Positions 8,737 through 17,348 of a stretch of DNA of 44,412 bases are shown here, piece after piece. Location: positions 69,490 through 113,901 of the forward strand of contig JADFYW010000002.1 of the NCBI GenBank assembly GCA_015232855.1. Direction: 5' to 3'. Position 1 is the stretch's first letter. Each line of letters starts with the position of its first letter. Under the pieces are notes generated by a model, which worked only from the letters and a program-made list of their open reading frames with translations, was not told the origin of the DNA and ran no database searches. The position numbers and the translations under genes are program-made. The DNA is from Fibrobacteria bacterium (GTDB lineage: Bacteria > Fibrobacterota > Fibrobacteria > UBA11236 > JADFYW01).

Positions 8737-9789
8737 CTATTTCCAATTCTGACTTATAATACGGGAAGTATAATCCACGACAGAAATAAGCTTGGAGTAA
8801 TCCATCCGGGTATGACCAATCACACCTATGGTCCCATTTACACCGCCCAGGTTAAAATTGGAGGTAATAACGGAGTGGGTTTTTAGAATACTCATTTTAT
8901 GCTCTCTTCCTATAGTGATATAAACTCCTTTCTTATTCACTCTCTCATGCAAAAAGTGTACCAACATTTTTTTATCGTCAATAAACTCTATCATTCCCTC
9001 AATATCTTCAATTTTAGCGAATTCAGGCTGCTTAACTATATTCTTGGTTCCCGAAACTTCAACATTCTCATAATCAGCTATGGACATAAGCTTCATAATA
9101 GAACGGGTGAATATCCTTATAGGACCTTGAAATGAGCCTTTTGTCACATTTTCTATCTCATTTATTACAAAAGTGTTCAAAAACGAAACAGGCCTACCCA
9201 CTAATCTTTCGTTTAATATACTACTGATTGCCTCCAATTGGGCGTAATTTATATCAATTTCCATTTCAATCATTAAGCTGCGAATCAGCCCATCAGAAAT
9301 CGACAAAATCAGCATCACCTTCTTTTCTGCCACCAAAACCAGGTTTATTTTGGTAATGACGCCATTTTTCAGGTATGGAGTAGCAGCAATAGAGAGTTTA
9401 TTGGTGATATCACTTAAGATATTGGAGGCTATTTTTAAAATTTCCGCTTCATCGGTAATATTCTTTAGCTGCCGGATAATAATATTTTTCTCAGAGGGCT
9501 TGAGCTCTTCAAGTTTAATAAGGGAATTCAGGTATACACGGTAACCTAAATCGGTGGGTTGGCGGCCAGCTGAGGTGTGGGGGTGCTCAATAAGCCCAAG
9601 CTTTTCGAGCTTAGCCATAGTATTCCGGATAGTTGCGCTGGAGGCTTTGATACCTGAGGTATCCTGAATAAAACGGGAAGATACCGGTTCTCCTCTCGCA
9701 ATAAAACTCTGGATAACCGCGGACAAAACAAATTTTTGCCGCTCGCTCAGTTCTATTTTTTCAACCTCTTTTTTTTTGTTGGCTGGCAT
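8737..9789 (-). CDS. hrcA: Heat-inducible transcription repressor HrcA
   Basis: HrcA represses chaperone genes by binding CIRCE operators and is kept active by GroEL. The 350-residue protein has the N-terminal winged helix (about residues 15-80, with SSRFIQDTSGIKASSATIRN and HTSAGRQPTDLGYRVYL), then the central GAF-like and inserted dimerisation regions, ending in a segment (GGVNGTIGVIGHTRMDY) typical of HrcA C-termini. Its target is almost certainly the perfect CIRCE site before groES at 12156-12182. There is no CIRCE in the 350 bases upstream of hrcA itself, so autoregulation would need read-through from groESL. No strong ribosome-binding site is visible. Confidence 0.97.
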   Translation of the reverse strand: MPANKKKEVEKIELSERQKFVLSAVIQSFIARGEPVSSRFIQDTSGIKASSATIRNTMAKLEKLGLIEHPHTSAGRQPTDLGYRVYLNSLIKLEELKPSEKNIIIRQLKNITDEAEILKIASNILSDITNKLSIAATPYLKNGVITKINLVLVAEKKVMLILSISDGLIRSLMIEMEIDINYAQLEAISSILNERLVGRPVSFLNTFVINEIENVTKGSFQGPIRIFTRSIMKLMSIADYENVEVSGTKNIVKQPEFAKIEDIEGMIEFIDDKKMLVHFLHERVNKKGVYITIGREHKMSILKTHSVITSNFNLGGVNGTIGVIGHTRMDYSKLISVVDYTSRIISQNWK

Positions 9790-9827
9790 TGATAAATTCT
9801 CTACTCTAAAGTTTCTGATTTAAGATT

Positions 9828-9845
9828 GGACGTTGGAAAACGTCC
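9828..9845. repeat. Short perfect hairpin upstream of hrcA
   Basis: GGACGTT at 9828-9834 pairs exactly with AACGTCC at 9839-9845 across a GGAA loop, about 39 bases before the hrcA start on the minus strand. It could form a stable RNA stem in the hrcA leader. No T-run follows, so it is not an obvious terminator. Confidence 0.4.
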
Positions 9846-9860
9846 TTCAAACTCGGTTAG

Positions 9861-9962
9861 CGATTGAAGATTAACGATTGATGATTGCAGATTTATGATT
9901 TCTTTTGAACAGAACTCTAAATCATCGCTAATCTGCAATCGAAAATCTTCAATCTTCAATCA
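9861..9962. repeat. Long imperfect inverted repeat upstream of hrcA
   Basis: The left arm (9861-9901) and right arm (9919-9962) are imperfect reverse complements about 42 bases long around a short A/T-rich centre. Both are built from the motif GATTGAAGATT and close variants (GATTGATGATTGCAGATT). The whole is AT-rich and quasi-periodic. It resembles the low-complexity palindromes scattered between genes in some bacterial genomes. Function is unknown. Confidence 0.65.
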
Positions 9963-10063
9963 TTTTCTTTCTTTGCCAATGATTTTTGCTTAATGCAACA
10001 CTGCACTATTTTACAACTGGCATTTTTTGAACAATTCTCACTTCTAACCATATTACCAAACAG

Positions 10064-10099
10064 AAAAAATCCCCTGGCACACCAAGAGGTACCAGGGGA
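10064..10099 (-). terminator. Intrinsic terminator downstream of groEL
   Basis: Read on the minus strand, TCCCCTGG (10099-10092) pairs perfectly with CCAGGGGA (10077-10070), and six T residues follow at once (10069-10064). It lies 41 bases after the groEL stop. This should end most groESL transcripts and separate them from hrcA-grpE-dnaK-dnaJ. Confidence 0.85.
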
Positions 10100-10117
10100 T
10101 AAGAATGGTCAGGTTTC

Positions 10118-10132
10118 CTGAACCAGGTTCAG
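10118..10132. repeat. 15-base perfect palindrome just after groEL
   Basis: CTGAACC and GGTTCAG flank a single central A, 8 bases downstream of the groEL stop and 18 bases before the terminator stem. It could be a protein-binding site or an accessory stem of the terminator. Confidence 0.4.
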
Positions 10133-10139
10133 CAAGGAA

Positions 10140-11795
10140 TTACATCATTCCTGGCATTCCTCCGCCCATGCCACCCATGCCACCCATGCCGCCACCCATA
10201 GGGCCGCCTGCATCGGCTTTATCATCTTTCTTTTCTGCAATGAGACAATCAGTTGTCAAAAGCAGTCCGGAAATAGAACATGCATTAGAAATAGCAGTTG
10301 TAGTAACCTTAGCAGGGTCAATAACACCTGCAGCTAACAGGTTTTCATAAACATCAGTGCGGGCATTGTAACCGAAGTCGTCTTTGCCTTCTTTCACCTT
10401 GTTTACAACTACTGAAGGTTCGCCACCCGCATTAGCAACAATCTGACGAAGGGGTTCTTCAAGAGCCCTGCGAAGAATGTTAGCACCAAGCTTTTGGTCG
10501 CCTTCAAGTTCTAATTTGTCAAGAGCACAAATAGCACGCAGAACAGCAACACCGCCGCCTGGGACCACGCCGCTTTCAACAGCTGCCCGTGTTGCAGACA
10601 AGGCGTCTTCAACCCGGTCTTTCTTTTCTTTCATCTCAGTCTCAGTCGCGGCTCCAACATTGATTAATGCAACACCACCAGCAAGTTTTGCCAGACGTTC
10701 CTGCAATTTTTCTTTGTCGTAGTCAGAAGTAGTCTCGTCTATCTGACGTTTGATTTGAGCAATACGACCCTTGATGTCGGCTGTTGCGCCAGCGCCTTCA
10801 ACGATTGTTGAATTCTCTTTGTCGATACGGACAGACTTAGCTGAACCAAGATCTTCAAGAGTTGTATTTTCAAGCTTGAGGCCAGCTTCTTCAGAAATTA
10901 CACGGCCGCCGGTAAGGATAGCAATATCTTCAAGCATAGCTTTTCTTCTATCGCCAAAACCAGGAGCTTTAACCGCACAAATCTTTAATGTGCCGCGAAG
11001 TTTGTTTACAACGAGAGTAGCAAGAGCCTCGCCATCCACGTCTTCAGCAATTATCATAAGAGCCTTTCCAGACTGAGCAGTTTTTTCCAATACAGGAAGA
11101 AGGTCTTTCATAGAGCTTATCTTTTTGTCGAAGATAAGAATGTAAGGACTCTCCAGAAGAGTTTCCATATTGTCTGCATTCGTTACGAAATAAGGTGAAA
11201 GATAGCCGCGGTCAAACTGCATACCTTCAACTACTTCCAGAGAAGTTTCCATGCTTTTTGCTTCTTCAACAGTGATAACGCCGTCTTTGCCAACCTTCTC
11301 CATTGCGTTTGCAATAAGGTCACCAATTTCCTGCTCGTTATTTGCAGAAATTGCTGCAACTTTTGCCCATTCGTCTTTGTCTTTAACAGGCTGTGCTTTG
11401 GAAGTGATTTCTGCGATGATAGCTTTAGCTGCTACGTCAATTCCTCTTTTTACTTCGATTGGGCTTGCACCTGCAGTTACAATCTTGAGGCCTTCAGCAT
11501 AAATAGCCTGTGCCAGAACGGTGGCTGTAGTGGTGCCATCACCAGCGATATCAGAAGTCTTGGAAGCAACTTCTTTTACCATCTGTGCGCCCATGTTTTC
11601 GTTAGCGTCTTCGAGCTCAATTTCTTTAGCAACAGAAACGCCGTCTTTAGTAACCGTGGGTGAACCAAAGCTCTTGGCCATTACCACGTTCCGGCCTTTA
11701 GGGCCGAGAGTAACTTTTACCGCGTTTGCCAGAGCATCCACGCCCCGTTTAATAGCATTTCTGGCAGCAGTATCAAATGTTAATTGTTTTGCCAT
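10140..11795 (-). CDS. groEL: Chaperonin GroEL (Hsp60)
   Basis: This is the 60-kDa subunit of the barrel chaperonin. The 551-residue protein has the standard start ([20 protein letters not shown]), the nucleotide-binding sequences [11 protein letters not shown] and [13 protein letters not shown], the conserved [13 protein letters not shown] in the second equatorial half, and the Gly/Met-rich tail (repeated GGM, ending MPGMM). Length is normal. A strong AAAGGAG ribosome-binding site precedes the ATG, and groES lies 33 bases upstream. A terminator follows at 10064-10099. Confidence 0.99.
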   Translation of the reverse strand: MAKQLTFDTAARNAIKRGVDALANAVKVTLGPKGRNVVMAKSFGSPTVTKDGVSVAKEIELEDANENMGAQMVKEVASKTSDIAGDGTTTATVLAQAIYAEGLKIVTAGASPIEVKRGIDVAAKAIIAEITSKAQPVKDKDEWAKVAAISANNEQEIGDLIANAMEKVGKDGVITVEEAKSMETSLEVVEGMQFDRGYLSPYFVTNADNMETLLESPYILIFDKKISSMKDLLPVLEKTAQSGKALMIIAEDVDGEALATLVVNKLRGTLKICAVKAPGFGDRRKAMLEDIAILTGGRVISEEAGLKLENTTLEDLGSAKSVRIDKENSTIVEGAGATADIKGRIAQIKRQIDETTSDYDKEKLQERLAKLAGGVALINVGAATETEMKEKKDRVEDALSATRAAVESGVVPGGGVAVLRAICALDKLELEGDQKLGANILRRALEEPLRQIVANAGGEPSVVVNKVKEGKDDFGYNARTDVYENLLAAGVIDPAKVTTTAISNACSISGLLLTTDCLIAEKKDDKADAGGPMGGGMGGMGGMGGGMPGMM

Positions 11796-11828
11796 TGTTT
11801 AAATCTCCTTTTAATTGTTTTATAATCC

Positions 11829-12116
11829 TTAAATAATTGCTAAAATGTCGCTTTCACGCATAATGAGATAGTCCTTGCCATCCACAGCAACTTCAGTACC
11901 GGAGTACTTGCCATACAATACAGTGTCGCCCTCTTTTACTTCCATTTTAATGGTTTCGCCACTATTCTCAGAAGCTTTTCCGGGTCCGGCTGCGATGATT
12001 TTGCCTTTTTGAGGTTTTTCTTTGGCGTTATCAGGAATGTAGATTCCGCCAGCTGTTTTTTCTTCGGCTTCGAGAGGTTCAACAAGGACTCTGTCCGCTA
12101 AAGGTTTGATTGCCAT
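11829..12116 (-). CDS. groES: Co-chaperonin GroES
   Basis: The 95-residue heptameric lid of GroEL. It starts with [19 protein letters not shown], and the mobile loop carries [14 protein letters not shown]. The rest has the usual [14 protein letters not shown] and a final strand ([13 protein letters not shown]). A clear AAAAAGGAG precedes the ATG. It is the first gene of the groESL operon, directly behind the CIRCE operator. Confidence 0.99.
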   Translation of the reverse strand: MAIKPLADRVLVEPLEAEEKTAGGIYIPDNAKEKPQKGKIIAAGPGKASENSGETIKMEVKEGDTVLYGKYSGTEVAVDGKDYLIMRESDILAII

Positions 12117-12155
12117 AGTATTTCTCCTTTTTAATGATCCGTAAAATTTTATGTT

Positions 12156-12182
12156 TTAGCACTCTTAGATCCCGAGTGCTAA
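12156..12182 (-). promoter_or_regulatory. CIRCE operator (HrcA binding site)
   Basis: TTAGCACTC, a 9-base spacer, then GAGTGCTAA: an exact match to the CIRCE consensus with the standard spacing. It lies 40 bases upstream of the groES ATG and 9 bases after the proposed -10 box, the usual position around the transcription start. HrcA is encoded 2.4 kb away in the same window. This is the only CIRCE I found here. Confidence 0.97.
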
Positions 12183-12191
12183 TTTTCGGAT

Positions 12192-12220
12192 AAAATAATA
12201 CAAACAGAAATTTGCGGCAA
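12192..12220 (-). promoter_or_regulatory. Predicted sigma-70-type promoter of groESL
   Basis: On the minus strand TTGCCG (12220-12215) and TATTTT (12197-12192) are separated by 17 bases, directly upstream of the CIRCE site. Match to consensus is moderate, but the placement against the operator supports it. Confidence 0.6.
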
Positions 12221-12340
12221 GTCGAGGACCTTTAATTAGGAATTATAAATCTTGAATTATGAATTAGTTCCTGGTCAAAGACATTCTTTACGTTGAAAAT
12301 AGTGTTACTCTGAACAGATGCTAGTTAGGAATGTGTAAAT

Positions 12341-14086
12341 TTGAATGACCAAAAGGTTGATGCCTTTTTACATTCACAGTTCAACAGTCAATTCAGCAAT
12401 ATGTCCGATAGTTTTATTTCCACATTTCTTAAAGAAAATAAGAGGGCCTTTCTTAAAACAGCTCTGCTATCGCTACTTATTGCCCTCCTGGAAGCCTCAT
12501 TTATCCTTCTTTTGCGCTCTATGGCACAAAGCATTTCTGCGCAAACGGGTGAGAGTACCATAACCGGAATCAGTACAAAAAACCTTTATTTGGTGTTTTT
12601 TTGTCTGGCTCTCCTGGTTATTTTCCGGGCATTCACCCAACTGAAGCAGACTCTCACATCACTATTAATGCTTAACCTTTGGATTACCCGGAAACGGGAA
12701 ACATTACTCGTAAATATTTCCCGGTCCTCTTTGCCCCTCTATCGCCACCCGCAACAATTTGTACAACAAACCGGAGAAATACTCAGTTTAATAAAGGCCG
12801 GTGCCCTGGCCTGGGTCAACACATTAGCCTCTAGCCTGCAGCTCCTTTTATTTATCCCTCTCTTATTTCTTTTCCCGAAAGCACTGAGCATAACCGTTTT
12901 AATCCTCTTAGTTCCCGTAATTGTCATCTCGCGCTTCAGGATAAAAATTTTGAATACCGCAGGAAAAAACTGGCTCAATTCAACGGAAAATATAAAACAG
13001 AGTATAGACCAGTTTGCCACTCGTCTGGAGAGCTATACGGGAAACGCCTCCCTTGAAAAAAACAGCAGGCTCTTCCAAAACTTCATTAGCACCCAGGAAT
13101 TAAAATCCGGGCGCTGGGAGTTTTTACAGGCAGCATTCCCCCAAATAATGGAGATGACCTTTTTCTTTTTAATAACCGGGACCTTGGCCTTCATGGTAAA
13201 TTACCGGGTCGGGGGTTCTCTTGACGGCTGGCAGGTATTTCCCTTTGTGGTGTTACTTCTCTTGATGTATAAACCCGTTAGAGAATGGGCACGTTTATAC
13301 CCCTCAGTGATTATGGGCAAAAAAGCCTGGCAGTCCCACCAGGAATTTCGAAACCGTCTGCAAACCCCTTCCCTTCACTCACAAAAAATTTTCACAGGCA
13401 AGGAACTCCTACTGGACAACATCAGTTTCCGTTATAAAAAAGGGCTGGGTTCCCCCCAGGTATTTCATAATTTCAGCCTGAGGCTTCTACCCGGTGCCAT
13501 TACCGGTATACAGGGCTCGAACGGAGCGGGCAAATCTACACTTCTAAAACTGCTGGCCGGTCTTGAAATGCCTGATAATGGCCGTATCATATTCCCTGAA
13601 AGCTGGAGCCATATAGATTACTCAGCCCTTACAAGCTATCTTCCACAAAAAGCACTTCCCGAACTTACTCTCTATAACGCCGTCATCACCCCGGCAGAAA
13701 CAGAACAGGAAAATGCTCTGGCACCGGAGCTTTGCGCCATTCTCAGCCTGGACCCGATTTTAAAAAAGCTCGGCATAACAAACGGTAACGCCTGGCAAAC
13801 AGACCCCAAACAGCTCTTAAACTTAAATCTATCTGGTGGCGAACAACAACGACTTTGCCTGGCCCGGGTATTCAGTTCTGGAAGCCGCTATCTGCTTCTC
13901 GATGAACCTACCACCTGGCTACCGGGAACAACCCGTGTACAGACCCTAAAACAACTCATTGCTTTTTGGCAAAAACAAGACCCCACCCGGGGAGTATTAA
14001 TTGCGACCCATGAACAGGATATACTGGAAGCCTGTGAAGAGAGTTTAAATCTTTTATCCGACCACAACGGAGCACGTTATCTATGA
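12341..14086 (+). CDS. ABC exporter half-transporter (membrane domain fused to ATPase)
   Basis: A 581-residue type IV ABC exporter subunit. About six hydrophobic segments lie in residues 35-330, and the ATPase domain spans 355-581: Walker A (GSNGAGKST), Q-loop (SYLPQKALPEL), signature (LNLSGGEQQRLCLARV), Walker B (YLLLDEPT) and H-loop (LIATHEQDIL). The D-loop reads TTWLPG rather than the usual SALD. The start is a TTG with AGGA upstream; an ATG at 12401 is an alternative. Its stop overlaps the next ATG (ATGA), and the Kdo transferase gene follows, so export of a lipid or envelope precursor, for example an MsbA-like role, is plausible but unproven. A CydC/CydD-like or peptide exporter cannot be excluded. 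Confidence 0.88.
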   Translation: MNDQKVDAFLHSQFNSQFSNMSDSFISTFLKENKRAFLKTALLSLLIALLEASFILLLRSMAQSISAQTGESTITGISTKNLYLVFFCLALLVIFRAFTQLKQTLTSLLMLNLWITRKRETLLVNISRSSLPLYRHPQQFVQQTGEILSLIKAGALAWVNTLASSLQLLLFIPLLFLFPKALSITVLILLVPVIVISRFRIKILNTAGKNWLNSTENIKQSIDQFATRLESYTGNASLEKNSRLFQNFISTQELKSGRWEFLQAAFPQIMEMTFFFLITGTLAFMVNYRVGGSLDGWQVFPFVVLLLLMYKPVREWARLYPSVIMGKKAWQSHQEFRNRLQTPSLHSQKIFTGKELLLDNISFRYKKGLGSPQVFHNFSLRLLPGAITGIQGSNGAGKSTLLKLLAGLEMPDNGRIIFPESWSHIDYSALTSYLPQKALPELTLYNAVITPAETEQENALAPELCAILSLDPILKKLGITNGNAWQTDPKQLLNLNLSGGEQQRLCLARVFSSGSRYLLLDEPTTWLPGTTRVQTLKQLIAFWQKQDPTRGVLIATHEQDILEACEESLNLLSDHNGARYL

Positions 14087-14652
14087 GCAATCTCTTCTTC
14101 CGTTACCGTGGAGGGGTTATTTATATCTGGGCCATAACCCTCTTTCTCTGTGCCTGCTTCAGTAACCATACCTTTAATGGAAATGGATTGTTCATCGTGT
14201 TACTGGGCGCCCTTATTCGGTTTACTTCGGCAATGTATATCGGAAGCCATTCAAATGGCACCGCAATAACGGCCCGGGCCTTCACCAACAGAGGCCCCTA
14301 TGCTCTGGTACGGAACCCCCTTTATGTGGCCAACCTGCTAAGCTGTGAGGGAATCCTTATATATACCAACTGTCTTTCACCTTTTATACACATAAGTATC
14401 ATTTCGGCACTCTTTTTCTTTTATCACACCATCGTAACAGAAGAAGAAAAACTTTTGCACGCCGAACTCAAAACAGACTTCACTGACTATTGTGTTAAGG
14501 TACCTCGCTGGATACCCTGGAAAGTATCAATTGAGTCATGGTCCGGGCAGATTTGGCAACCCTTACAGAGTTTTACCTCTGTCCTCAGAGCGCAGAGTTT
14601 AAATATTTCAAAACCGTTTTTGTTTGTCATACTTTTGTCCTTTTGCAGATAA
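14083..14652 (+). CDS. Membrane methyltransferase of the PEMT/ICMT family
   Basis: The 189-residue protein has four or more hydrophobic segments and the family signature: GPYALVRNPLYVANLL near residue 72 (the RNPxY motif that helps bind SAM) and EEEKLLHAEL with a downstream Tyr and VPRWIP. These mark phospholipid and isoprenylcysteine-type methyltransferases (PF04191/PF04140). The substrate is probably a lipid or prenylated compound in the inner membrane. The last 40 residues extend past the conserved core. It overlaps the ABC exporter by ATGA and Kdo transferase by TAATG, so the three are translationally coupled and may serve the same envelope-lipid process. Confidence 0.8.
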   Translation: MSNLFFRYRGGVIYIWAITLFLCACFSNHTFNGNGLFIVLLGALIRFTSAMYIGSHSNGTAITARAFTNRGPYALVRNPLYVANLLSCEGILIYTNCLSPFIHISIISALFFFYHTIVTEEEKLLHAELKTDFTDYCVKVPRWIPWKVSIESWSGQIWQPLQSFTSVLRAQSLNISKPFLFVILLSFCR

Positions 14653-15866
14653 TGTTTTTTTGTATCTACACCCTTATCTGGTCTCTGGTACTACTCATAG
14701 TAAAAGCTGCCATAGCTCTGCGTCTCAAACCCCAATGGCGCCTCTATGAACGCATCCACTTCCCCCAAAAAAAAGAACGGGGCTCCCTTTGGTTTCACTG
14801 CGCTTCACTTGGAGAGGCGAAAGGTGTGAGGGGCCTCCTCGGGGAAATAACCCTGCCCGCAAATATTAATATTATTACCACCGCTTCAACTACCGCAGGG
14901 GCCGACTACCTCAAGACTGCCCGGCCAGACAACTTACCTCCAGAGCGATTTATGACTCATGTTGCTCCACTGGACCACCCGAAAGTGCTCAAAAAATTTT
15001 TAAGGGCCTATCGTGTGATAGCGCTCATTTTATACGAAATGGAACTCTGGCCCAACACCATTAATCTCTGTACAAACAGGCAGATACCCATACTATTGGT
15101 GAGCGCCCGTCTCAGTAACCGGGCCAAAAAAATCTATGGGCTCTTACCCCAAACATTTACCTCTACCCTCAATCACTTTGACTGGATTCAGGCTCAAGAC
15201 AAAGAGAATACTTTTCGCATCCAGACCTATACCAAAACCCCTGTAAGACGTGGAACGGATTTTAAAGCAGCTTATTTTTTAAAACACTCTTTTGAACACC
15301 CCATCCAACAAAAACAAACCTCCACCTTCTCCTTTGTTTCATTGCATCTGAGAGAACTCAAAATACTTATGCAGATTTTACCCGGGTTAATGAACACCCA
15401 AAGAGTAATCATTCTCCCCCGGTACCAGGAGGAAATGAAAGATTTCGTTCAACTACTTCAGCCCTTTGGTATTGAACAATCGTTCAATTATATCCCGGGA
15501 CAGAGTCATTTACTCATTACAGAAAAAGGTCATGTAATGGAATGTCTTAATAAAAGTCGTTTCTGTTTTGTGGGTGGCAGCCTCATCCCTAATGGCTGCC
15601 ATAACCTCTGGGAACCACTTACCTGCCAAAATGAGATCTCCTTTGGCCCCCATTTTGATAATCAGGAGTACCTCGCCCATAAACTGCTTGACGCAAAACT
15701 TGCCTCCGTTATCAACCGACCCGAAGACTTGCTGAACAGAAAGAATATTGTTAATAGCCGGGAAAAGATAGAATCCCTCATATGCGAAATACAAAAAGAC
15801 ATCAAAACCGCATCACGCGCAGTGGAGCAAAAATTAAAAGCACTACTCCCAATTCATAATTATTAA
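14652..15866 (+). CDS. waaA: 3-deoxy-D-manno-octulosonic acid (Kdo) transferase
   Basis: WaaA/KdtA moves Kdo from CMP-Kdo to lipid A precursor at the inner membrane. From the ATG at 14652 (TAATG overlap) the 404-residue protein begins with one hydrophobic anchor segment, as family members do, so I reject the longer frame from 14538. Conserved blocks follow: WFHCASLGEAKG with the catalytic-base Glu, LILYEMELWPN, LLVSARLSNRAKKIY, and the donor-binding FVGGSLIPNGCHNLWEPL with FGPHFDNQEY. The acceptor-side motif LKFD is changed to RRGTDF. Whether it adds one or two Kdo residues cannot be told. Its presence shows that the organism makes LPS. Confidence 0.93.
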   Translation: MFFCIYTLIWSLVLLIVKAAIALRLKPQWRLYERIHFPQKKERGSLWFHCASLGEAKGVRGLLGEITLPANINIITTASTTAGADYLKTARPDNLPPERFMTHVAPLDHPKVLKKFLRAYRVIALILYEMELWPNTINLCTNRQIPILLVSARLSNRAKKIYGLLPQTFTSTLNHFDWIQAQDKENTFRIQTYTKTPVRRGTDFKAAYFLKHSFEHPIQQKQTSTFSFVSLHLRELKILMQILPGLMNTQRVIILPRYQEEMKDFVQLLQPFGIEQSFNYIPGQSHLLITEKGHVMECLNKSRFCFVGGSLIPNGCHNLWEPLTCQNEISFGPHFDNQEYLAHKLLDAKLASVINRPEDLLNRKNIVNSREKIESLICEIQKDIKTASRAVEQKLKALLPIHNY

Positions 15867-15969
15867 AGCCTCCCCAGCCGTTTCTACACAAGAAATTACA
15901 GAAATATTACAAATAATTTACCATTCTATGATATATCGGAAAAAACATTTATCATTACGTCAAAACGCA

Positions 15970-15997
15970 TTGACATTTGAGTTTTTACTGATATTTT
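15970..15997 (+). promoter_or_regulatory. Predicted promoter upstream of the T9SS-tail-like gene
   Basis: A perfect TTGACA (15970-15975) is followed after 16 bases by TATTTT (15992-15997), about 70 bases before the ATG at 16066. Shifted -10 readings (TTTTAT, TTTATA) are also possible in the same A/T run. Confidence 0.5.
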
Positions 15998-16065
15998 ATA
16001 GCTGGTTTTGTCTTTAATTTTGAACTTTTACTTAACGATGTTTTACTCTCCCTCCACAAAAAAAT

Positions 16066-16533
16066 ATGATGATCAGAAAACATGTATTCAGAATTATCCT
16101 TGTGCTTGGCCTATTGATTTTAGGCTACAGCCTCAATAATTCTGAATCGTTTATTAAGACCTTTTCCGGGAAGTGGGACTTCAACAAGTTGTTTTCAAAC
16201 ACTGATAACAGTAATGCTGTTTCTGAAGGTTTTCCCGATGTGAATAGCCTCATCGATGATAATCTTTTTCGTGCGACTGACGACGAAGAGGAATATGAAG
16301 TTCTTAAACTCAAGAATATTCCCATTCCCGGTTTTCCAAAGCATGTTTTGCAGATACCCGACGGTGAAGTTAAAGATGTCTCGGTATTTAGTATGCTTGG
16401 CACTAAAATATCGTCTTCTTCTGATACCAGTTCTCTGAAAGTTCTGGACAAAACCTCCCGTGGAGTCTTTTTTGTTACCGTAACCTACGGAGACGGTACG
16501 AGCTACACCGAAAAACTAATTGATCTCAAATAA
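16066..16533 (+). CDS. Small secreted protein with T9SS-like C-terminal tail
   Basis: The 155-residue protein has an N-terminal hydrophobic segment (HVFRIILVLGLLILGYSL) that could be a signal peptide or anchor, an acidic middle, and a C-terminal beta region. The tail (VSVFSMLGTKI, then a GVFFVTVTYGDG segment, ending KLIDLK) follows the pattern of type IX secretion A-type sorting domains: a strand with a central Gly, a Gly-Val-aromatic strand and a short Lys-containing final strand. No other domain fits in the remaining length, so it would be almost a stand-alone tail. The assignment is by pattern only. Two ATGs stand in tandem at 16066 and 16069, without a visible ribosome-binding site. Confidence 0.6.
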   Translation: MMIRKHVFRIILVLGLLILGYSLNNSESFIKTFSGKWDFNKLFSNTDNSNAVSEGFPDVNSLIDDNLFRATDDEEEYEVLKLKNIPIPGFPKHVLQIPDGEVKDVSVFSMLGTKISSSSDTSSLKVLDKTSRGVFFVTVTYGDGTSYTEKLIDLK

Positions 16534-16655
16534 ATCGGGAAATCCGGTGCGGGCTTCATTATATTGGAGTAATGGAGAACAGGAACTTCAATAAACCGGG
16601 GGGACGTATCACATACCATGCCCGAATATTCATGTTTCCCATATTCCCAAAAATA

Positions 16656-17348
16656 ATGATAAAAGCACCCACCTTGCTTCTAACTTTTCTCATGGTAATC
16701 TGCTTAGGTTCTTCCGGTATAACAGCAGAAAATGCGTGCTGGACCATTGGTCGTATTAAATACTCCGGTGGTGGAGATTGGTATGCAGACCCTACAAGTC
16801 TCCCCAATTTACTAGCACGCGTAAAAAAAGACCTGGGTGCCAATGTGTGTAATGAAGAAAAAACAGTGACACTCCTTGATGGGAGTCTTTACGACTACCC
16901 GGTCTTATATCTTACCGGTCATGGGAATATCTTTTTTTCTGAAGAAGAACGAAGAGCCCTGAGGGAATACCTTTTTCAGGGTGGGCTATTAGTGGCCGAC
17001 GACAATTATGGTCTCGACAGTTCATTCCGCAGAGAAATGCACCAACTCTTTAAGAATCGACCCTTATATGAACTTAACCCAAAGCACCCGGTCTTTTCCT
17101 CATTCTACAACTTCCCAAAGGGACTGCCTAAAATTCATCAACATGACGGAAAAAGACCTCAAGCTTTCGGTATCGACCTGGAAGACCGGACAGTCGTATT
17201 TTACTCTTATGAATGTGATCTGGGGGATGGCTGGGAAAATCAGGAAGTCCACAATGTCACCCCTCATCTCAGAGAAAAATCCCTGAAAATGGGAGTGAAT
17301 ATTATAGCCTGGCTCCTGCAAGGTCAGATGAATCAAGCACAACAGTAA
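16656..17348 (+). CDS. DUF4159-type secreted protein
   Basis: The product has a signal peptide (IKAPTLLLTFLMVICLGSSG, likely cleaved near ITAENA) and then WTIGRIKYSGGGDWYADP, LYLTGHGNIFFSEEERRALREYL and GGLLVADDNYGLD, the hallmarks of DUF4159. The fold resembles glutamine-amidotransferase-like or ThuA-like domains, and no activity is known. I start at the ATG at 16656 because it sits directly before the signal peptide; a frame from 16572 would add 28 residues in front. DUF4159 genes often occur beside BatA/DUF58/MoxR and DUF4175-like genes, and a DUF4175-like gene does follow here after a terminator. Confidence 0.8.
   Translation: MIKAPTLLLTFLMVICLGSSGITAENACWTIGRIKYSGGGDWYADPTSLPNLLARVKKDLGANVCNEEKTVTLLDGSLYDYPVLYLTGHGNIFFSEEERRALREYLFQGGLLVADDNYGLDSSFRREMHQLFKNRPLYELNPKHPVFSSFYNFPKGLPKIHQHDGKRPQAFGIDLEDRTVVFYSYECDLGDGWENQEVHNVTPHLREKSLKMGVNIIAWLLQGQMNQAQQ

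Larger units (their letters stand above)
9790..10139. other. Spacer between groEL and hrcA, no gene
   Basis: This 350-base gap has no convincing coding frame. Reading the minus strand from groEL it contains a 15-base palindrome (10118-10132), the groEL terminator (10064-10099), a long imperfect inverted repeat (9861-9962) and a short perfect hairpin with GGAA loop (9828-9845). An hrcA promoter is expected here, but I could not assign clear -35/-10 boxes. Confidence 0.7.

Noticed and set aside
8137..8886. Long open frame (249 codons) antisense to grpE and hrcA
   Set aside because: It lies wholly opposite well-identified genes, is hydrophobic and Phe-rich as the complement of acidic Glu/Asp codons, and matches no family.
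10010..10025. Possible sigma-54 promoter (TGGCATTTTTTGA)
   Set aside because: The GG and following G are 8 bases apart, not the 10 required between the -24 and -12 elements.
14538..14651. Longer Kdo transferase start
   Set aside because: It would overlap the methyltransferase by over 110 bases and add 38 residues before the anchor helix; the TAATG start at 14652 fits the family.
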